Part shown: positions 37,275 to 46,188 of the stretch, one piece after another | Layout of the letters: each line of letters begins with the position of its first letter | Position numbering within the stretch: the stretch's first letter is position 1 | Source: Candidatus Nanopelagicales bacterium | GTDB taxonomy: Bacteria > Actinomycetota > Actinomycetes > S36-B12 | Length of the DNA stretch: 64,000 nt | Direction of reading: 5' to 3' | Assembly (NCBI GenBank): GCA_018609125.1 | Contig: JABAYF010000022.1 | Span: 22,248 to 86,247, forward strand | Translations under genes and position numbers: made by a program | The notes under the pieces: model-generated | What the model saw: only the letters and a program-made list of their open reading frames with translations | The model's database searches: none | What the model was told of the DNA's origin: nothing

Positions 37275-38642
37275 TTAGGAGTCTGACACGCTGGCCTTGG
37301 CGCGAGCGAACCGATCAAGGGCATCGCGGCGTTCTTCAGCATGATCCACCATGGGTTGGGGATAGCCGTGGCGATAACCCTCGGCCTGCAACCAGGGTGT
37401 GTGGGCGCTCTTTCCGGGCAGGTGCGCGAGTTCTGGCACGTAGCGACGCACGTAGTCACCATCGGGATCAAATCGTTCGCCCTGGCTGATGGGATTGAAA
37501 ATGCGGTGGTAGGGCGAGGCATCGGTTCCGCAGCCGGCGGTCCATTGCCAGCCGTGGGAATTACTCGCAATATCGCCATCGCGTAGCCACCGCATGAACT
37601 CGTTGGCCCCGCGCTGCCAGGGGAGGTGCAGGTCTTTTACCAGGAAACTCGCGACCACCATGCGCACCCGGTTATGCATCCATCCTTCAGCTCGCAGCTG
37701 TCTCATGCCGGCGTCAACGAATGGAAAACCGGTGCGGCCCAGCGCCCAGGCCTGGAATGCATCCTCAGCCTCGGCACCTGAGTTCCAATCTATGGCGGTG
37801 TCGAATCGCTGATCAAGGCTGACCCGAGAGCTCAACGGATGGCGATCGGTGACGTCGGCGTAAAACTCTCGCCACGCGATTTCTTTGCGGAAGGTTTCAC
37901 TGCCGAGATCATCGCCGAGTTCGGCCAGGATCGTGCGTGGGTGAATTTCTCCCCACTTTAAATGGTGGCCCAGCACGCTGGTGCCGGCAAGGTCAGGGCG
38001 GTTGCGTCGTTCCTCATATTCGGCGAGACCGCTGTGGCGAAACGCATCCCAGCGATCCAAAGCCGCCTGTTCACCGGCCGGCGGCAGGGTGATGCCCATC
38101 AGGTCTGGTGTCTGCGGCCAGGGGTCACCGGCGAGGGGGGCAAACCACTGCGGTGCGGTGGCTGGGTCAGCGGCCGGGGCTCGCCAACCATGATTCACCC
38201 AGGCCCGATAAAACGGTGTGTACACCCGATAAGCGCTGCCATCGGCTTTGGTTACGCGTCCCGGTGCGATCGCGTAGGGCGAACCCGTTGCTACCCAGTT
38301 GATGCCCGCAGCGGCTAAAACCTGGGCCACATTGGTGTCACGTGTCCGGCCGTAGTGTCCATAGTCGGCCGCTACATGCACCGCCTTAGCGTCCGCTGCC
38401 CGGGCCACCTCGGGCACGATCACGGTGGGATCCCCCACGCGAACGATGAGTCCGCCGTCCAAATTGGCGTTGAGCGCTTTCAGGGACTCCAGCAAATAGG
38501 CCTTGCGCACAGCACCGGCGGGTTCCCACACGTGTGGGTCTAGGACGAACAGCGGACATACGGGGCCACTATTCGCGGCCGCAGTGAGCGCGGGGTTGTC
38601 GTGTAGGCGCAGGTCGCGGCGAAACCACAGCACGGTAGGCAT
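37275..38642 (-). CDS. phr: Deoxyribodipyrimidine photo-lyase
   Basis: Light-driven repair enzyme for pyrimidine dimers; 455 residues. It has TVLWFRRDLRLHDNPAL at the start of the alpha/beta antenna domain, and in the FAD domain GRTGFPFVDAGMRQL, MHNRVRMVVASFLVKDL, WLRDGDIASNSHGWQW and DASPYHRIFNP. The ATG at 38642 lies 7 nt after TAGGCT (complement of 38650-38655), a leaderless start. It suggests exposure to sunlight. Confidence 0.95.
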   Translation of the reverse strand: MPTVLWFRRDLRLHDNPALTAAANSGPVCPLFVLDPHVWEPAGAVRKAYLLESLKALNANLDGGLIVRVGDPTVIVPEVARAADAKAVHVAADYGHYGRTRDTNVAQVLAAAGINWVATGSPYAIAPGRVTKADGSAYRVYTPFYRAWVNHGWRAPAADPATAPQWFAPLAGDPWPQTPDLMGITLPPAGEQAALDRWDAFRHSGLAEYEERRNRPDLAGTSVLGHHLKWGEIHPRTILAELGDDLGSETFRKEIAWREFYADVTDRHPLSSRVSLDQRFDTAIDWNSGAEAEDAFQAWALGRTGFPFVDAGMRQLRAEGWMHNRVRMVVASFLVKDLHLPWQRGANEFMRWLRDGDIASNSHGWQWTAGCGTDASPYHRIFNPISQGERFDPDGDYVRRYVPELAHLPGKSAHTPWLQAEGYRHGYPQPMVDHAEERRDALDRFARAKASVSDS

Positions 38643-38684
38643 GTGCGTCAGCCTAGATCGCTGTCGTGCGGTTGAATACACAAC

Positions 38685-39389
38685 ATGAGCGGGGACCTGA
38701 TCGACACGACGGAGATGTATCTGCGCACCGTCTATGAATTGCAGGAAGAAGGTGTTCCGCCGCTGCGCGCCCGCATCGCTGACCGGCTAGGCCACAGTGG
38801 GCCCACCGTGTCGCAAACGGTGGCGCGAATGGAGCGGGATGGTCTGGTGCATGTCGCCGACGACCGGCAGTTGGAACTGACCGATACAGGTCGCGAACAG
38901 GCCATGCGTGTGATGCGCAAGCACCGCCTCGCTGAACGACTCCTCGTCGACATCATTGGGCTGCCGCTAGAACAGGTGCATGCCGAGGCATGTCGGTGGG
39001 AACACGTCATCAGCGACAACGTCGAACGTCGCCTGCTGGAAATCCTGGATCACCCCACCGTGTCTCCCTTTGGCAATCCGATTCCGGGGCTGAGCGAATT
39101 AGAACCGGATTGGGCTGAGGTGGTCGAGGTTGGCGGAGCGGGCGCTACTTTGGCCGCCGTGATGCTGGGCGGGGAAACAATGCTGGGTACGGTGCTGCGC
39201 ATTTACGAACCTGTCCAGGTGGATACCGCATTGATGGTGGCCTTCGATGCTGCGGGAATCAGCCCCGGTGCCAGCGTGTCCATGCGCCGCCTCGGTGGCG
39301 AGATCGTGGTGGAGCGCGATGGCCAACGCGTGACGGTGTCGGCAGCGGCAGCCGAACACATTCTGCTCGCAGACGTGCGCTCGGGCTGA
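38685..39389 (+). CDS. DtxR/IdeR-type metal-dependent repressor
   Basis: Iron- or manganese-sensing regulator of 234 residues. The N-terminal winged helix (RIADRLGHSGPTVSQTVARMERDGLV) is followed by the metal sites: Met in DTTEMYLRTVYEL, His/Glu in RKHRLAERLL, His in EQVHAEACRWEHV together with the Cys-Glu-His set. A C-terminal SH3-like domain (about residues 150-230) is present. All ligands for both metal sites seem intact. It is divergent from phr with 42 bp between start codons. Confidence 0.92.
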   Translation: MSGDLIDTTEMYLRTVYELQEEGVPPLRARIADRLGHSGPTVSQTVARMERDGLVHVADDRQLELTDTGREQAMRVMRKHRLAERLLVDIIGLPLEQVHAEACRWEHVISDNVERRLLEILDHPTVSPFGNPIPGLSELEPDWAEVVEVGGAGATLAAVMLGGETMLGTVLRIYEPVQVDTALMVAFDAAGISPGASVSMRRLGGEIVVERDGQRVTVSAAAAEHILLADVRSG

Positions 39390-39422
39390 CCTGCATCGTT
39401 CGTGCCGCTACCGAGCCAAAAC

Positions 39423-39436
39423 TACCCCCGGGGGTA
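39423..39436. promoter_or_regulatory. Candidate operator for the CsoR/CstR-type repressor
   Basis: A perfect palindrome TACCCCCGGGGGTA upstream of the DUF156 regulator gene. G/C-tract palindromes of this kind are the normal operators of CsoR/CstR-family repressors, so autoregulation is likely. Confidence 0.75.
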
Positions 39437-39457
39437 TGCTGAGTGCTTACCTAGTAA

Positions 39458-39829
<372 letters not shown>

Positions 39830-39835
39830 CCTATT

Positions 39836-40651
39836 GTGAGTGCACCCACGAACACGGCAGCACTTGATTCCCTTCGCCCAGGATGCCTGGCCGACCGCGT
39901 AGCGCTCGTTACCGGGGGTGGATCGGGTATTGGCGCAGCTACCGCTGCACTTTTGGCTTCCCTCGGGGCCACCGTGGCTGTCACCGGCCGACGCGCCGAT
40001 GCACTGCAGGACACGGTGAATGCAATCGAGAAAGCCGGTGGTGCGGCGATGGCTGTGCCCTGCGATGTGCGCGAACCCGAAGCCGTTGACGCGATGCTCG
40101 ACGCGGTACTGGAAGCCTATGGCCGCATCGACATCCTGGTGAACAACGCGGGTGGTCAATTTGTTTCACCGGCAGAATCCATCTCGCACAAAGGTTTTCG
40201 TGCTGTCACTCGCCTCAATCTTGATGCCACCTGGTACATCTCCACCCAGGTCGCATCTCGTTCCATGCTGACCAACAGGTACGGCAAGATCATTAGTGTC
40301 ACCATGACCCCGCGCCGTGGAATTCCGGGTATGTCGCATTCCTCAGCGGCGCGTGCAGGGGTAGAAAGCCTGACTCAAACCTGGGCCATGGAATGGTCGG
40401 GGCGCGGCATTCGCACAACAGCGGTCGCACCGGGCATTGTGCACACGCAAGCGTGGGGGCGCTATGGCCTCGACCCGGAACTCACGGCGAAGGTGGTTCC
40501 GCTTCAGCGCCTGCAGGCCGCAGATGAAGTTGCTGCCGTAATCGCTTTTCTCGCCTCACCAGCCGGTGACTACATCACCGGGCAGGTTATCGTGGCCGAT
40601 GGTGGCCTTGATATTTCTGGGCCGGGCAACATCGTGGCCGATCACAGTTGA
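39836..40651 (+). CDS. SDR oxidoreductase, 2-enoyl-CoA reductase-like
   Basis: A 271-residue short-chain dehydrogenase/reductase. The NADP-binding start is VALVTGGGSGIGAATAALLA, with DILVNNAGGQF. The usual Tyr-xxx-Lys is replaced: the region reads SHSSAARAGVESLTQ, as in peroxisomal trans-2-enoyl-CoA reductases, where HxGAARAGV is typical, followed by RTTAVAPGIVHTQAWGRYG. So it probably reduces enoyl- or dienoyl-CoA rather than alcohols. TAGCCT (39822-39827) lies 8 nt before the GTG, inside the end of the repressor gene. Confidence 0.85.
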   Translation: MSAPTNTAALDSLRPGCLADRVALVTGGGSGIGAATAALLASLGATVAVTGRRADALQDTVNAIEKAGGAAMAVPCDVREPEAVDAMLDAVLEAYGRIDILVNNAGGQFVSPAESISHKGFRAVTRLNLDATWYISTQVASRSMLTNRYGKIISVTMTPRRGIPGMSHSSAARAGVESLTQTWAMEWSGRGIRTTAVAPGIVHTQAWGRYGLDPELTAKVVPLQRLQAADEVAAVIAFLASPAGDYITGQVIVADGGLDISGPGNIVADHS

Positions 40652-40670
40652 CCCACTATCGTGGTGCCCC

Positions 40671-41072
40671 ATGGCCCGCGAACCTGATCTCAATATCCTT
40701 GGCGAACCTCTTCACCCCTGCGGCACCGACCCGGTTACCGGGTTTTATCGCGACGGCTGCTGTTCCACCGGCCCCGAAGACCGTGGCTCCCATACCGTGT
40801 GTGCGGTGGTGACCGCGGAATTCCTTGACCAGCAGCGCCGGGTAGGAAATGACCTCATCACCCCGCGGCCCGAATACGACTTCGTGGGACTCAAACCAGG
40901 TGACCGTTGGTGCGTGTGCGCGGCGCGGTGGCGGCAGGCCTATGAAGATGGTTGTGCCGCTCCCGTAGTGCTCGCCGCAACGCATCGTGGGGCCACCAGG
41001 ATTGTCGACGAAAGCACGCTGCGTGCCTTCGCAGTTGACGTGCCAGGTGATGCGTCAACCCTGCTGTCGTAG
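40671..41072 (+). CDS. DUF2237 family protein
   Basis: A 133-residue soluble protein matching DUF2237. Conserved parts are NILGEPLHPCGTDPVTGFYRDGCC, GSHTVCAVVTAEFL, GNDLITPRPEYDFVGLKPGDRWCVCAARW and APVVLAATH. Six conserved Cys suggest metal or redox chemistry, but no function is established. TATCGT at 40657-40662 lies 8 nt before the ATG at 40671; the longer in-frame start at 40566 lies inside the SDR gene and is rejected. Confidence 0.82.
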   Translation: MAREPDLNILGEPLHPCGTDPVTGFYRDGCCSTGPEDRGSHTVCAVVTAEFLDQQRRVGNDLITPRPEYDFVGLKPGDRWCVCAARWRQAYEDGCAAPVVLAATHRGATRIVDESTLRAFAVDVPGDASTLLS

Positions 41073-41086
41073 TCGGTGGCGCACTA

Positions 41087-42334
41087 CTAAGCGCGCCAGG
41101 TCTCTCCGGAAACTCGCAGCGGCACACCAGATGCACCGTTATCGGCGAGCTTTACCCCGAGAATCTGGTGCAGTTCAATGGTGTTGAGCTCAAAACCCAG
41201 CCGCGAGGCAGCCATATACATCCGCCACACGCGTGCCGCGGGTAGCCCGGCCTCATTTACGCATTCCTCCCAGTGGGTATCGAGGTTGTCGCACCATTTT
41301 GCACAGGTGAGGGCGTAGTGCTCACGCAGGTTCTCGTCGTGGCGAATCTCAAAGCCGGCGTCGTTCATGTGGCTGATGATCAAACCGATGGAGGACAGTT
41401 CGCCATCGGGAAAGACGTAGCGGTTGATGAACGAACGCTTGTAGTGGGAGGGTTCGGAACCGTCTGGCCTGGTGATCATGTGGTTGAGCAGGCGACCCTC
41501 GGGGCGCAATTTATCGAGCAGGAAAGCAAAATATGCGTCGTACTGTCCTCGCCCAATATGTTCGGTGAGGCCGATGGAGGAGACCGCATCGAAACCTGTT
41601 TCGCGCACATTGCGATAGTCGCTGAACCTGATCTGGGCGCTGTTTTCCAGACCGGCATCGGCGATCGCGCGCTGACCCCATTGCGCTTGCTGCTCACTCA
41701 ACGTGACACCAATGGCGGTGACGCCGTAGTTCTTTACCGCGTGCAACACCATGCCGCCCCATCCGCAGCCCACATCAAGCAAGCGCATACCGGATGTGAG
41801 GCCAAGTTTGCGACAGACCAGATCAAACTTTTCTTCCTGCGCCTGCTCAAGAGAGGCATCTGCAACGGGGAAAACCGCGCACGTGTAGGCCATAGATGGA
41901 CCGAGGACGCGGGAATAGAACCGGTTGCTGACGTCGTAGTGATGCTGGATCGCTTCAGCATCGCGGGTTTTGGAGTGTCGCCTGCCGCGCAGCCGTCGCT
42001 CCAGAGCGGGCGGCTCGGGTCGTGCGAGGGCAAAGGGGAGGAACTCCCGGGCCAGTTTGGTGCGTGCCCGCCACGAGACGTGGTCTAGTGGCATTGGGTA
42101 GAGCCGCCGCAGAAACTCATAGGCGCTGCCATGAATTTCCATGTCGCCGCTTACGTAAGCTCGCGCGAGACCGAGTTGGTTGGGAGCCCCCGCGAGGTAC
42201 TGCATTGCCCGCGGTGTCTTGATTTCCATGATGACTTGTGAGCCGATGGTATTGAATTCACTACCGTCGTAGCCGCGGAAACCAACCCCGCGATCAGCGG
42301 GGACGACGGTGGCAAACGCCGTTGCTAGGTCCAT
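41087..42334 (-). CDS. tmsB: SAM-dependent fatty-acyl methyltransferase (10-methylene fatty acid synthesis)
   Basis: A 415-residue cyclopropane-fatty-acid-synthase-like enzyme. It has IQHHYDVSNRFYSRVLGPSMAYTCAVF, the SAM loop LLDVGCGWGGMVLHAV, the active-site GLTEHIGRGQYDAYF and the C-terminal HYALTCAKWCDNLD. Together with the FAD oxidoreductase just upstream, it fits TmsB/BfaB, which adds a methylene group at C10 of oleoyl chains in phospholipids; TmsA then reduces it to tuberculostearate-type 10-methyl chains. The ATG at 42334 follows GGGAGAGG at 7 nt; an ATG at 42352 is less likely. Confidence 0.85.
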   Translation of the reverse strand: MDLATAFATVVPADRGVGFRGYDGSEFNTIGSQVIMEIKTPRAMQYLAGAPNQLGLARAYVSGDMEIHGSAYEFLRRLYPMPLDHVSWRARTKLAREFLPFALARPEPPALERRLRGRRHSKTRDAEAIQHHYDVSNRFYSRVLGPSMAYTCAVFPVADASLEQAQEEKFDLVCRKLGLTSGMRLLDVGCGWGGMVLHAVKNYGVTAIGVTLSEQQAQWGQRAIADAGLENSAQIRFSDYRNVRETGFDAVSSIGLTEHIGRGQYDAYFAFLLDKLRPEGRLLNHMITRPDGSEPSHYKRSFINRYVFPDGELSSIGLIISHMNDAGFEIRHDENLREHYALTCAKWCDNLDTHWEECVNEAGLPAARVWRMYMAASRLGFELNTIELHQILGVKLADNGASGVPLRVSGETWRA

Positions 42335-42385
42335 GTGTGTGCCTCTCCCCATGCCCGGGATGGGTCGCTATTACCGGCGTGAATT

Positions 42386-43804
42386 TTAGCCGCCTCGCAC
42401 GACTTTGTCATAGAGATTAAGAAATTTGGCGCCGGGATCATAGGTTTTTTTCACCCTCGCATACGTTTCGCCGCCGTAGATCGCGTTGAACTCGTCACGT
42501 TCATAGTAGGAGGAGGAATATAAGGACTTACGCCCGTCGAGGTGGGTAACGAACTCCTCAATGCCCCGGTTGACAACGCCAGCGTCGGGGTCGCCACCTG
42601 CGGGCAAGGCAACCGTCGACCAAAAACCCACGTTCACATAGGTGGTGTGTGGGTCGAATTCATACAGTGGCCAACGAGCTGCCGTGTCTCGCTGGCGAAG
42701 CGGGCATACCCAGATGGGTTCAATGCCTACGTCCCGGTGAAAAAACTCTAGGAACTCTGGCAGCGCGGCCAGGGGGACTTCAATGTCTTGCACTACCTGT
42801 TCGCGAGCGGGCCGCCGACGTAGTCGATCGGTACGGCGGGAGAACTGGGTGCGTCGATCCCAGGCGATGATTTTCCAGTAGGCGTCGCTGCGCAGCTTGC
42901 TTTTCGGCCACAGCCGACGAATCCAGGGTCGCTGTGTGCCAAAGGCCCGCGAACACCAGAACCAATCGGTATCCCACCGCCACAGGTAGTCGCCAATGGT
43001 GAGGAGATCTTCGGCTTTGGTCTGGATGGATCGGTAGTACACGTTCATGCCGGTGTAATCACTGGCTGTGAGTTTGCCCGGGTCAGCGGTCATGGTTCCT
43101 AGCGTCAGGTATTGCTCGGTGGGGCTGAACACGGTGCCGTCAAGATAGTCAACCGTTTCGCCGTCCCATGCACCGGTTTCGGTGATGGTAGAAAGTGCGG
43201 TGGTCATGTGCTCAGCAGAAGCAAAGGGTATGTGGCGCAACCGGACATAGGGCTGCACCGGTTCAAGTTCGATCTTCAGTCGCAGTGCGTAGCCGAGGCT
43301 TCCGTAGGAATTGGGAAACGCATAAAACAGGTCACGATGCGGGTCATCGGCCGCGCCGCTCGCGGTGATGATGTTGCCTGCACCGGTGAGAATGTCCATT
43401 TCAAGAACCGACTCGTGTGGCAAGCCACTGCGAAAACTTGCACTTTCAATTCCCAGCCCGCTGACGGCGCCACCGAGGGTGATGGTTTTCAGTTGAGGCA
43501 CGCACAGCGGGGTCAGGCCGTAGGGAAGCGTGGCATCAACGAGGTGTTCATACGTCGTCATGCCCTGCACCTGCGCGGTTCGGTTCACCGGGTCGATGTA
43601 GAGCACGCCATCGAAAGCAGAAACGTCGAGGCCGGTTGACACAGAACTGCGCTGGCGAAACAGATTGGACGTTGATTTTGCCAGGCGAACCGGGGCGTTG
43701 GTGGGCATGGCTGCGAGCTGCCGCTGGAGGTCAGCAACGCGCCGGTCATAGGCCTGCGGCCAGGTGGCCGGCACCCCTATTTGCGGACTGGTGTCCCTGG
43801 TCAT
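42386..43804 (-). CDS. tmsA: FAD-binding oxidoreductase (10-methylene fatty acid reductase)
   Basis: A 472-residue FAD-binding-4 (VAO-type) flavoprotein resembling sterol delta-24 reductase. FAD contacts lie in RLAKSTSNLFRQRSS, LPYGLTPLCVPQLKTITLGGAVSGLGIES and YGSLGYALRLKIEL. In tuberculostearate synthesis TmsA reduces the 10-methylene group made by TmsB. The pair is close (51 bp) and co-oriented. The ATG at 43804 lies 7 nt after TACGGT (complement of 43812-43817), a leaderless start. A third tms gene is not seen. Confidence 0.85.
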   Translation of the reverse strand: MTRDTSPQIGVPATWPQAYDRRVADLQRQLAAMPTNAPVRLAKSTSNLFRQRSSVSTGLDVSAFDGVLYIDPVNRTAQVQGMTTYEHLVDATLPYGLTPLCVPQLKTITLGGAVSGLGIESASFRSGLPHESVLEMDILTGAGNIITASGAADDPHRDLFYAFPNSYGSLGYALRLKIELEPVQPYVRLRHIPFASAEHMTTALSTITETGAWDGETVDYLDGTVFSPTEQYLTLGTMTADPGKLTASDYTGMNVYYRSIQTKAEDLLTIGDYLWRWDTDWFWCSRAFGTQRPWIRRLWPKSKLRSDAYWKIIAWDRRTQFSRRTDRLRRRPAREQVVQDIEVPLAALPEFLEFFHRDVGIEPIWVCPLRQRDTAARWPLYEFDPHTTYVNVGFWSTVALPAGGDPDAGVVNRGIEEFVTHLDGRKSLYSSSYYERDEFNAIYGGETYARVKKTYDPGAKFLNLYDKVVRGG

Positions 43805-43820
43805 GCACCTCACCGTACCT

Positions 43821-44474
43821 ATGCGACAAGATGGAGGAGTGACCCAGGATGTTTTGGCGGTGGGCTCGGCCACGCCACGACGCGACATCCGGCCTGGGTT
43901 CGTGATCGCCTGGGTTGGGGTCGGGTTGGTTTTTGCCCTGTCGGTGATGACGGTGGCGGTGACGACGATCGGGGTGTGGGCCACTCGCACGGTTGAAGCT
44001 GATGCGCTCATGACGAGGGTTCAAGCATCGGAAACGGTGATGAGCCGCGTTCAGGAAGATGTCGCCGCGGTGTTCGCTGAATTGGAAGGTCCGGAGGACT
44101 TAAACCCAGCCACCCGCCAGGATCTGTTTGACCAAATTACTGATATTGCTGCTGCTGGAGAGACCGCGATCGCGGCTGCTGGTAGTGACATCGCCAACCT
44201 GCAGATCTCTTCGTGGAATCCAGCGATTGAACAAGCCCGCATCGCCTACCTTGCTCACAACGCCGCCTGGGTCAATTATATGGCCGCTGCCGCGCAGGAC
44301 CCCGGTGAGATTTTGCTACCCCAGCCGGAGGTCAACGACACCTTCTTCGCCGCTAAGGAACCCCTGTGGCGGGCTGTCCCTCGATTCGACCCACTCGAGC
44401 TGCGGGCTGAGGTACTCCTCTTTTACGCCGATGATGAGGGCGATGCTTCAGGAGGTGGCGGCATTGTCGCTTGA
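43821..44474 (+). CDS. Single-pass membrane protein of unknown function
   Basis: About 217 residues. One membrane helix (FVIAWVGVGLVFALSVMTVAV) near residue 25-50 leads to an Ala/Glu-rich helical extracytoplasmic domain (ADALMTRVQASETVMSRVQ and on) with Trp/Asn-containing loops. Its shape resembles the sensor region of chemoreceptors or four-helix-bundle ligand domains, but no signalling domain follows. The start is uncertain: ATG 43821 or GTG 43839. It is divergent from tmsA (16 bp) and lies 9 bp before the exchanger gene, so a functional link to the latter is possible. Confidence 0.65.
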   Translation: MRQDGGVTQDVLAVGSATPRRDIRPGFVIAWVGVGLVFALSVMTVAVTTIGVWATRTVEADALMTRVQASETVMSRVQEDVAAVFAELEGPEDLNPATRQDLFDQITDIAAAGETAIAAAGSDIANLQISSWNPAIEQARIAYLAHNAAWVNYMAAAAQDPGEILLPQPEVNDTFFAAKEPLWRAVPRFDPLELRAEVLLFYADDEGDASGGGGIVA

Positions 44475-44483
44475 AGCATCCCT

Positions 44484-45323
44484 ATGTTGAGGACGTTGCT
44501 GATCTTCCTCATCGAGGTCAGCCTCATCGTTGTTGTCGCTCGTTTCCTGCTCTATAAGCCGGCCAAGGCAATTGCTGAACGGTTACGCCTGAGCGAAAGG
44601 TCATCCGGCCAGGTGCTGGGTTACCTCACCAGTGCCCCAGAACTGGTCACCGCGATATTTGTTGCGCTCAATGGGTTCATGGCAGCGGTTGCCTATAACA
44701 TCCTGAGCAGCAACGTCATCAACGTGATACTCGCGTTTTCTGCTGCAGCTATCTATGGCAAGTGGCGTGAACTTATTTCACCCCGACTTTGGCGCGAGCA
44801 GTTACTCATTCTTGCCAGCATCGTGATTCCGATCGTGGTGCTGGCCACCGGGCAGGTCGAGGCCGCCTGGACCATCCCGGCGTTCCTCATTGGCTACCTC
44901 GGCTACGTGCTGGTCATCCGGAGAATTTCGGCTGACTCGCCCGTGCCGCATGAAACCGATGAGTATGTGCACGTGGACGTCGACCATCGGCTCAGTACTC
45001 GCTGGTACATCGCACTTAACGCCAGCATCATCGTTGTCGCACTCGCTGGCCTGTACTTCGTCGGTGATGCCTTGGGCTCCACGGTACGTGAACTTGGCAC
45101 GACGTTTGGTGTGCCCGAACTGGTACTTGGCGTGGTCATTGGTGTCGTCACTAGTCTGCCCGAACTCACTACCTTCTTCGCCAGCTACGGCTGGCACAAA
45201 GCGCAGGGCTCCACTCGGGCCACTGAGGAGGTCAGCCACAACCTACTGGCATCCAATGCTTCCAACCTGCTGCTGGTGCAAACCGTGGGAGTGGCGATCT
45301 TTTTGCTCTTCGCTGTCAGTTAA
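44484..45323 (+). CDS. Sodium/calcium exchanger family (CaCA) transporter
   Basis: A 279-residue membrane protein with about 8-10 helices and the two alpha repeats of the Ca2+:cation antiporter family: YLTSAPELVTAIFVAL ... NILSSNVINVIL and VVTSLPELTTFFASY ... NLLASNASNLLLV. The SxPE and N(x)SN motifs form the ion site. It probably exchanges Ca2+ or another cation for Na+ or H+. The protein is a little shorter than typical YrbG (about 325). The end overlaps convergent fdhD by 4 nt. Confidence 0.85.
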   Translation: MLRTLLIFLIEVSLIVVVARFLLYKPAKAIAERLRLSERSSGQVLGYLTSAPELVTAIFVALNGFMAAVAYNILSSNVINVILAFSAAAIYGKWRELISPRLWREQLLILASIVIPIVVLATGQVEAAWTIPAFLIGYLGYVLVIRRISADSPVPHETDEYVHVDVDHRLSTRWYIALNASIIVVALAGLYFVGDALGSTVRELGTTFGVPELVLGVVIGVVTSLPELTTFFASYGWHKAQGSTRATEEVSHNLLASNASNLLLVQTVGVAIFLLFAVS

Positions 45324-46153
45324 GCGTCAGCTATGTGCTCGGGCACACTGTAAATTATGCGCTCGGGCGCACTGTAAATATTGATGCCATCGTCGCGTGC
45401 GAACCCAATGAGGGTGAGTTGGGCGGCCCGGGCAAGATCAACCGACATGGTGGTGGGCGCAGAAACCGCGCTGAGTACGCCAATGCCCGCGCTGATGCAC
45501 TTGTGTGCAATCTCGGCCGCGGCCCGGCCACTCACCTGCAGGGCAAATCCGTTCAGCGGCAGCAGTTCAGCCTGCACCGCCCAGCCGATCACCTTGTCAA
45601 CGGCGTTATGTCGTCCCACGTCTTCGCGCAGGCACATCAATTCACCGGCGGTGTTGAATAGGGCGGCGGCGTGCAGGCCTCCGCTCGCGGCGAAGTGACG
45701 TTGTGCCTCATGCATCTGCTGCCCGAAATCTAAAATCTGCGCCACGGTGAAGCCGCCCGTCGGCGCTAACACTGCATGACCATTCAGGGTAGCTTCGATG
45801 ATGTCGTCACCGCATAATCCACAGGCGCTGCTTGTGGCGTGTAGGCGTGGCCGAACATGAGGTTTCGCGTGCGTCACCACATGTACTGATCGCCGCGGCT
45901 GTTCGGCATCGTCGGGATTGACATCGAAACACTCACGCACTGACTCCACATCGCCAACTTGGTTGATGAGGCGCTCGCTAAGGAGCCAGCCGAGGGTGAG
46001 TTCAATGTCGTGTCCGGGGGTGCGCATCGTCGTCGTGGCGCGGGCCCCGTCAACGAGAACTTCCAGGGGTTCCTCCACGGCGATGGCATCGGGTGCTGTG
46101 TCAACGCTGCCAGAGCGAATGCGCGTGATGCGACGTCGCTGCGTGGCGGCCAT
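45320..46153 (-). CDS. fdhD: Formate dehydrogenase sulfurtransferase FdhD
   Basis: Transfers sulfur to the molybdenum cofactor of formate dehydrogenase-type enzymes. A 277-residue protein with the conserved EEPLEVLVDGARATTTMRTPGHDIELTLGWLL, active Cys pair in SSACGLCGDDI, and LREDVGRHNAVDKVIG. The C-terminus ends in a duplicated octapeptide (IYSAPERI / IYSVPEHI). The ATG at 46153 lies 6 nt after TACTGT (complement of 46160-46165). It is divergent from fdhF, its likely client. Confidence 0.93.
   Translation of the reverse strand: MAATQRRRITRIRSGSVDTAPDAIAVEEPLEVLVDGARATTTMRTPGHDIELTLGWLLSERLINQVGDVESVRECFDVNPDDAEQPRRSVHVVTHAKPHVRPRLHATSSACGLCGDDIIEATLNGHAVLAPTGGFTVAQILDFGQQMHEAQRHFAASGGLHAAALFNTAGELMCLREDVGRHNAVDKVIGWAVQAELLPLNGFALQVSGRAAAEIAHKCISAGIGVLSAVSAPTTMSVDLARAAQLTLIGFARDDGINIYSAPERIIYSVPEHIADA
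45332..45379 (-). repeat. 24-bp tandem duplication at the fdhD 3' end
   Basis: Two adjacent 24-bp units (45332-45355 and 45356-45379) differ at two positions. They encode the doubled octapeptide near the FdhD C-terminus. Confidence 0.9.
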
Positions 46154-46159
46154 GATCAC

Positions 46160-46182
46160 ACAGTAGGCGTAAGGCCTAGCAT
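46160..46182. promoter_or_regulatory. Divergent leaderless promoters of fdhD and fdhF
   Basis: TACTGT on the complement (46160-46165) serves fdhD, and TAGCAT (46177-46182) serves fdhF. Each lies exactly 6 nt from its start codon. The whole divergent gap is 35 bp. Confidence 0.65.
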
Positions 46183-46188
46183 GAGCCA

